Below, piece by piece: positions 63,722 through 64,000 of a DNA stretch of 64,000 bases. The translations under genes and the position numbers were made by a program. The notes under the pieces are model-generated. The model made no database searches, was not told the origin of the DNA, and was given only the letters and a program-made list of their open reading frames with translations. Position 1 is the first letter of the stretch, and each line of letters opens with the position of its first letter. The stretch is from Streptomyces sp. NBC_01335. GTDB lineage: Bacteria > Actinomycetota > Actinomycetes > Streptomycetales > Streptomycetaceae. The DNA lies in contig NZ_CP108370.1 of the NCBI RefSeq assembly GCF_035953295.1, forward strand, positions 1,922,001-1,986,000. The letters are read 5' to 3'.

Positions 63722-63763
63722 ACGGACGCCCGCCGTGCCCCTGGGGGCGCGGCGGGCGTCCGT
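63722..63763 (-). terminator. Terminator of the ROK glucokinase gene
   Basis: A 14-base-pair stem (63722-63735 with 63750-63763) that continues inward (GCCCC with GGGGC) follows the glucokinase stop codon by 32 bases on the minus strand. Confidence 0.75.
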
Positions 63764-63795
63764 TCGGATCGCGCGTGGTGCGGTGGGTGCGGCGG

Positions 63796-64000
63796 TCAGC
63801 CCTGGCGGGCCAGGTCGGCCGCGCCGACCAGTCCGGCCTTGCCTCCGAGCTGGGCGGCGAGGACCTGGGCGTGCGGACGCCACTCGCCGCCGATCAGCCA
63901 GCGGCGGAACGACTTGCGGATCGGGTCCAGGACCAGTTCGCCCTCGTCGGAGACGCCGCCGCCGACGATGAAGGCGGACGGGTCGAAGAGGGAGGCCAGG
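63796..64000 (-). CDS. glkA: ROK-family glucokinase, C-terminal fragment
   Basis: The last 67 or so codons of a minus-strand gene run off the window edge. The visible sequence (FIVGGGVSDEGELVLDPIR and HAQVLAAQLGGKAGLVGAA) is the C-terminus of a ROK-type glucokinase like streptomycete GlkA, which phosphorylates glucose and takes part in carbon catabolite repression. The ATP- and zinc-binding regions lie outside the window. Confidence 0.88.
   Translation of the reverse strand, partial: LASLFDPSAFIVGGGVSDEGELVLDPIRKSFRRWLIGGEWRPHAQVLAAQLGGKAGLVGAADLARQG

Overview
The window is high-GC actinobacterial DNA and is almost certainly chromosomal Streptomyces. It carries the complete streptomycete division and cell-wall (dcw) cluster in its usual order, with DivIVA, SepG and SepF at one end and a beta-carbonic-anhydrase-like gene followed by a moxR operon at the other. 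Further streptomycete markers are an SAV_6107-type HEPN protein, a MacRS-type two-component pair, a fused TrpE-TrpG enzyme next to a class II DAHP synthase, and third-position GC bias throughout. I see no tRNA or rRNA gene, insertion sequence, prophage, CRISPR array or integration site. The layout is conserved core chromosome, and most of the unusual content is regulatory or repetitive.

Region by region. 1-4070 (minus strand): the end of a Na+/H+ antiporter, then lspA, an RluA-type pseudouridine synthase and a GNAT protein in a coupled unit, and a DksA/TraR-like protein with a Lys/Ala-rich tail. 4345-7813 (plus): a T-box leader, ileS and its terminator. 7964-26341 (minus): divIVA, sepG, sepF, ylmE, pgeF, ftsZ, ftsQ, murG, ftsW, murD, mraY, murF, murE, ftsI, ftsL and rsmH, read from rsmH towards divIVA, mostly with overlapping or nearly overlapping start and stop codons. 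26342-26918 is a 577-base structured leader and promoter region without mraZ.

26919-33060 (plus): a beta-carbonic-anhydrase-like gene and a moxR/DUF58/transglutaminase operon. 33061-35192 (minus): a DUF3040 membrane protein, a methyltransferase and the HEPN protein. 35393-38955 (plus): an ABC-ATPase-like protein with degenerate motifs, a YhgE/Pip membrane protein and a TetR repressor, behind a palindromic operator. 39317-41574 (plus): a DUF4126 protein and a phytoene-desaturase-like flavoprotein. 41685-46237 (minus): a tyrosine-rich membrane protein, metF, thiE, an Rv2175c-type DNA-binding protein and a flavoprotein reductase. 46348-48710 (plus): a TPP riboswitch and thiO-thiS-thiG.

48818-57023: a PASTA-domain Ser/Thr kinase, endonuclease IV, a molybdopterin oxidoreductase (minus), the convergent iron-storage pair bfr and bfd, class II DAHP synthase (minus), and, divergent from it, a trp leader peptide with an attenuator before the fused anthranilate synthase. 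57111-64000: ldhA, MacR/MacS, a PlsC acyltransferase, an alpha/beta hydrolase with a coupled membrane protein, an exonuclease/endonuclease/phosphatase-family protein and the C-terminal end of a ROK glucokinase.

Three themes cut across the window. First, nine starts have a TAnnnT hexamer six or seven bases upstream and no Shine-Dalgarno sequence, the geometry of leaderless transcripts. Second, RNA-level control is frequent: T-box, TPP riboswitch, trp attenuator and long hairpins inside the dcw operon. Third, several intergenic regions contain 14- or 16-base tandem repeats. The most notable protein feature is an isoleucyl-tRNA synthetase whose HxGH motif reads GxHH. I found no clear undescribed multi-gene system. 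The best candidates for something new are the degenerate ABC/YhgE/TetR cassette and the rsmH leader.
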